A stretch of 50,988 nucleotides of DNA, taken from the NCBI RefSeq assembly GCF_014205835.1, contig NZ_JACHCQ010000041.1, positions 1-50,988 of the forward strand. The letters run 5' to 3'. A program made the translations under genes and the position numbers. This DNA is from Pedobacter sp. AK013 (GTDB lineage Bacteria > Bacteroidota > Bacteroidia > Sphingobacteriales > Sphingobacteriaceae). This document shows positions 50,093 through 50,988 of this stretch, one piece after another. Every line of letters begins with the position of its first letter. Position 1 is the stretch's first letter. The notes below the pieces were generated by a model. It was not told the origin of the DNA, ran no database searches, and saw only the letters and a list, made by a program, of their open reading frames with translations.

Positions 50093-50988
50093 ATGAAACA
50101 ACATCTAAAATATTTTTATGCTGCAGCATTGCTCTTGCTGCTTGTCGGCCGCTCTTCCGCTCAGAAAACAGTATCTGTGTATAATGGCGAAAGCGAGATC
50201 AGCGCACCCTCGAGCGTAATCCTGACCGATGGTTTCCATACCATGGGACCTGTGCGGATTTTTACCACGGGTTTGAGCTATCTGAACTGCCAGCCGCTCT
50301 CTTCGACGCCCAGTACCAACCAGAACTTTATCCTTACCCGTACTTTTAAACAGCCGGTAACCGATGCTACTCTGGGCAACAGCCGCAATGTATGTGAAGA
50401 AAACCAGGCCATCCAGTATTTCGATGGCCTGGGCAGGCCTTTGCAGACTGTTCAGGTACAGGGCAGCCCGGGTTTTAAAGATATTGTACAACCTGTGGCC
50501 TACGATGCCTTTGGCCGGGAGCAATTTAAATACCAGCCCTATGCGGCACAAAGCGGCACCACAGGCAGTTACCGTACAGCTGCGCTGGCCGATCAGCTGG
50601 CTTTTTACAACAGCCCAACAGCAGGGATAAAAGCAACAGGTTATCCCTTTGCCGAAACGGTTTTCGAAGCCTCACCACTAAACCGGGTATTGCAGCAGGG
50701 TGCCCCAGGTGCAGATTGGCAAATTAACAGTGGGCATACCCTTAAAACCGATTATGGCACCAATACCCAGGATGAGGTAAAACTGTGGGCGATTAATGGT
50801 ACCGACAATGGGGCAACAGCCGGAGTTTACCTGCCAGGAAAACTCTATAAAACCACTAGTAAGGATGAGAACTGGGTACCTTCGGATTTAAAAGCAGGCA
50901 CTACCGAAGAGTTTAAGGATTTTGAAGGGCGTGTGGTGCTGAAACGGGTATGGGAAACCGATAGCAAAAGCCTGAGTACCTATTACGT
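50093..50988 (+). CDS. Second DUF6443-type Rhs protein (3' end outside window)
   Basis: The frame opens at ATG 50093 with MKQHLKYFYAAALLLLLVGR and runs without a stop to the window end (298 codons seen). It has the same signal peptide and DUF6443 region as the gene at 27692. Long tracts are essentially identical (for example 50641-50768 against 28241-28368), interrupted by short divergent patches around 50340-50400 and 50790-50890. The mosaic suggests gene conversion between the two modules. The toxin tip is not visible. Confidence 0.9.
   Translation, partial: MKQHLKYFYAAALLLLLVGRSSAQKTVSVYNGESEISAPSSVILTDGFHTMGPVRIFTTGLSYLNCQPLSSTPSTNQNFILTRTFKQPVTDATLGNSRNVCEENQAIQYFDGLGRPLQTVQVQGSPGFKDIVQPVAYDAFGREQFKYQPYAAQSGTTGSYRTAALADQLAFYNSPTAGIKATGYPFAETVFEASPLNRVLQQGAPGADWQINSGHTLKTDYGTNTQDEVKLWAINGTDNGATAGVYLPGKLYKTTSKDENWVPSDLKAGTTEEFKDFEGRVVLKRVWETDSKSLSTYY

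Overview
The window looks like a chromosomal segment of a Bacteroidota bacterium, most likely a Sphingobacteriaceae member close to Pedobacter. This rests on family content (two-gene Rhs modules of the DUF6443 type, many short exported proteins with a tail-fibre-like C-terminus, a LytTR regulator), moderate GC content, and a TTG-N19-TAnnTTTG promoter. I could not run a search, so the taxon is an inference.

Layout. (1) 1-8575 is an array of at least five incomplete Rhs cassettes. Each has a stretch of Rhs core (or only its last ~15 residues), a different C-terminal toxin tip and, in the four less decayed cassettes, a small putative immunity gene. Tips include a type-24-like toxin, an alpha/beta hydrolase, a zinc phospholipase C/HET-C-like domain, a glycine-rich domain cut off by an amber codon, and a decayed relic. 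None has a signal peptide or an intact 5' end. (2) 8979-24398 is one long co-directional run: LytTR regulator, FN3-like lipoprotein, GspC/PilP-like protein, MORN-like protein, ten tandem paralogues of tail-fibre-like exported proteins (two broken), a GspK/PilX-like protein, two pseudopilins and GspF. (3) 24462-31638 is a full two-gene Rhs module with an RNase-like tip and an immunity candidate. (4) 31640-36165 is a probable mobile element: a frameshifted small gene, a divergent XRE repressor, a P-loop ATPase and two tyrosine recombinases, followed by inverted repeats. (5) 36130-38489 is a repeat leading into an orphan Rhs tip (class 3 lipase) with an ankyrin lipoprotein as probable immunity. 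(6) 38777-39454 is an unknown minus-strand gene, followed by ~1 kb of dispersed repeats. (7) 40440-46481 holds the rest of the secretion system: GspG-like major pseudopilin, prepilin peptidase, GspE, GspD, GspL-like and GspM-like genes. (8) 46752-50988 is a second two-gene Rhs module, cut by the window end.

How it may work together. Together the two blocks encode a nearly complete type II secretion/type IV pilus-like machine. It encloses or abuts ten tail-fibre-like surface proteins and two Rhs modules, all with Sec signals. An attractive but unproven reading is a secretion system specialised for these exported proteins. The orphan Rhs tips share long stretches of near-identical core DNA with the complete rhs gene, so they could serve as donors that swap its toxin tip. 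Two orphan tips lie directly downstream of the same repeat that ends the recombinase element. One of them follows an internally deleted copy of that element, which suggests recombinase-linked movement of Rhs tips.
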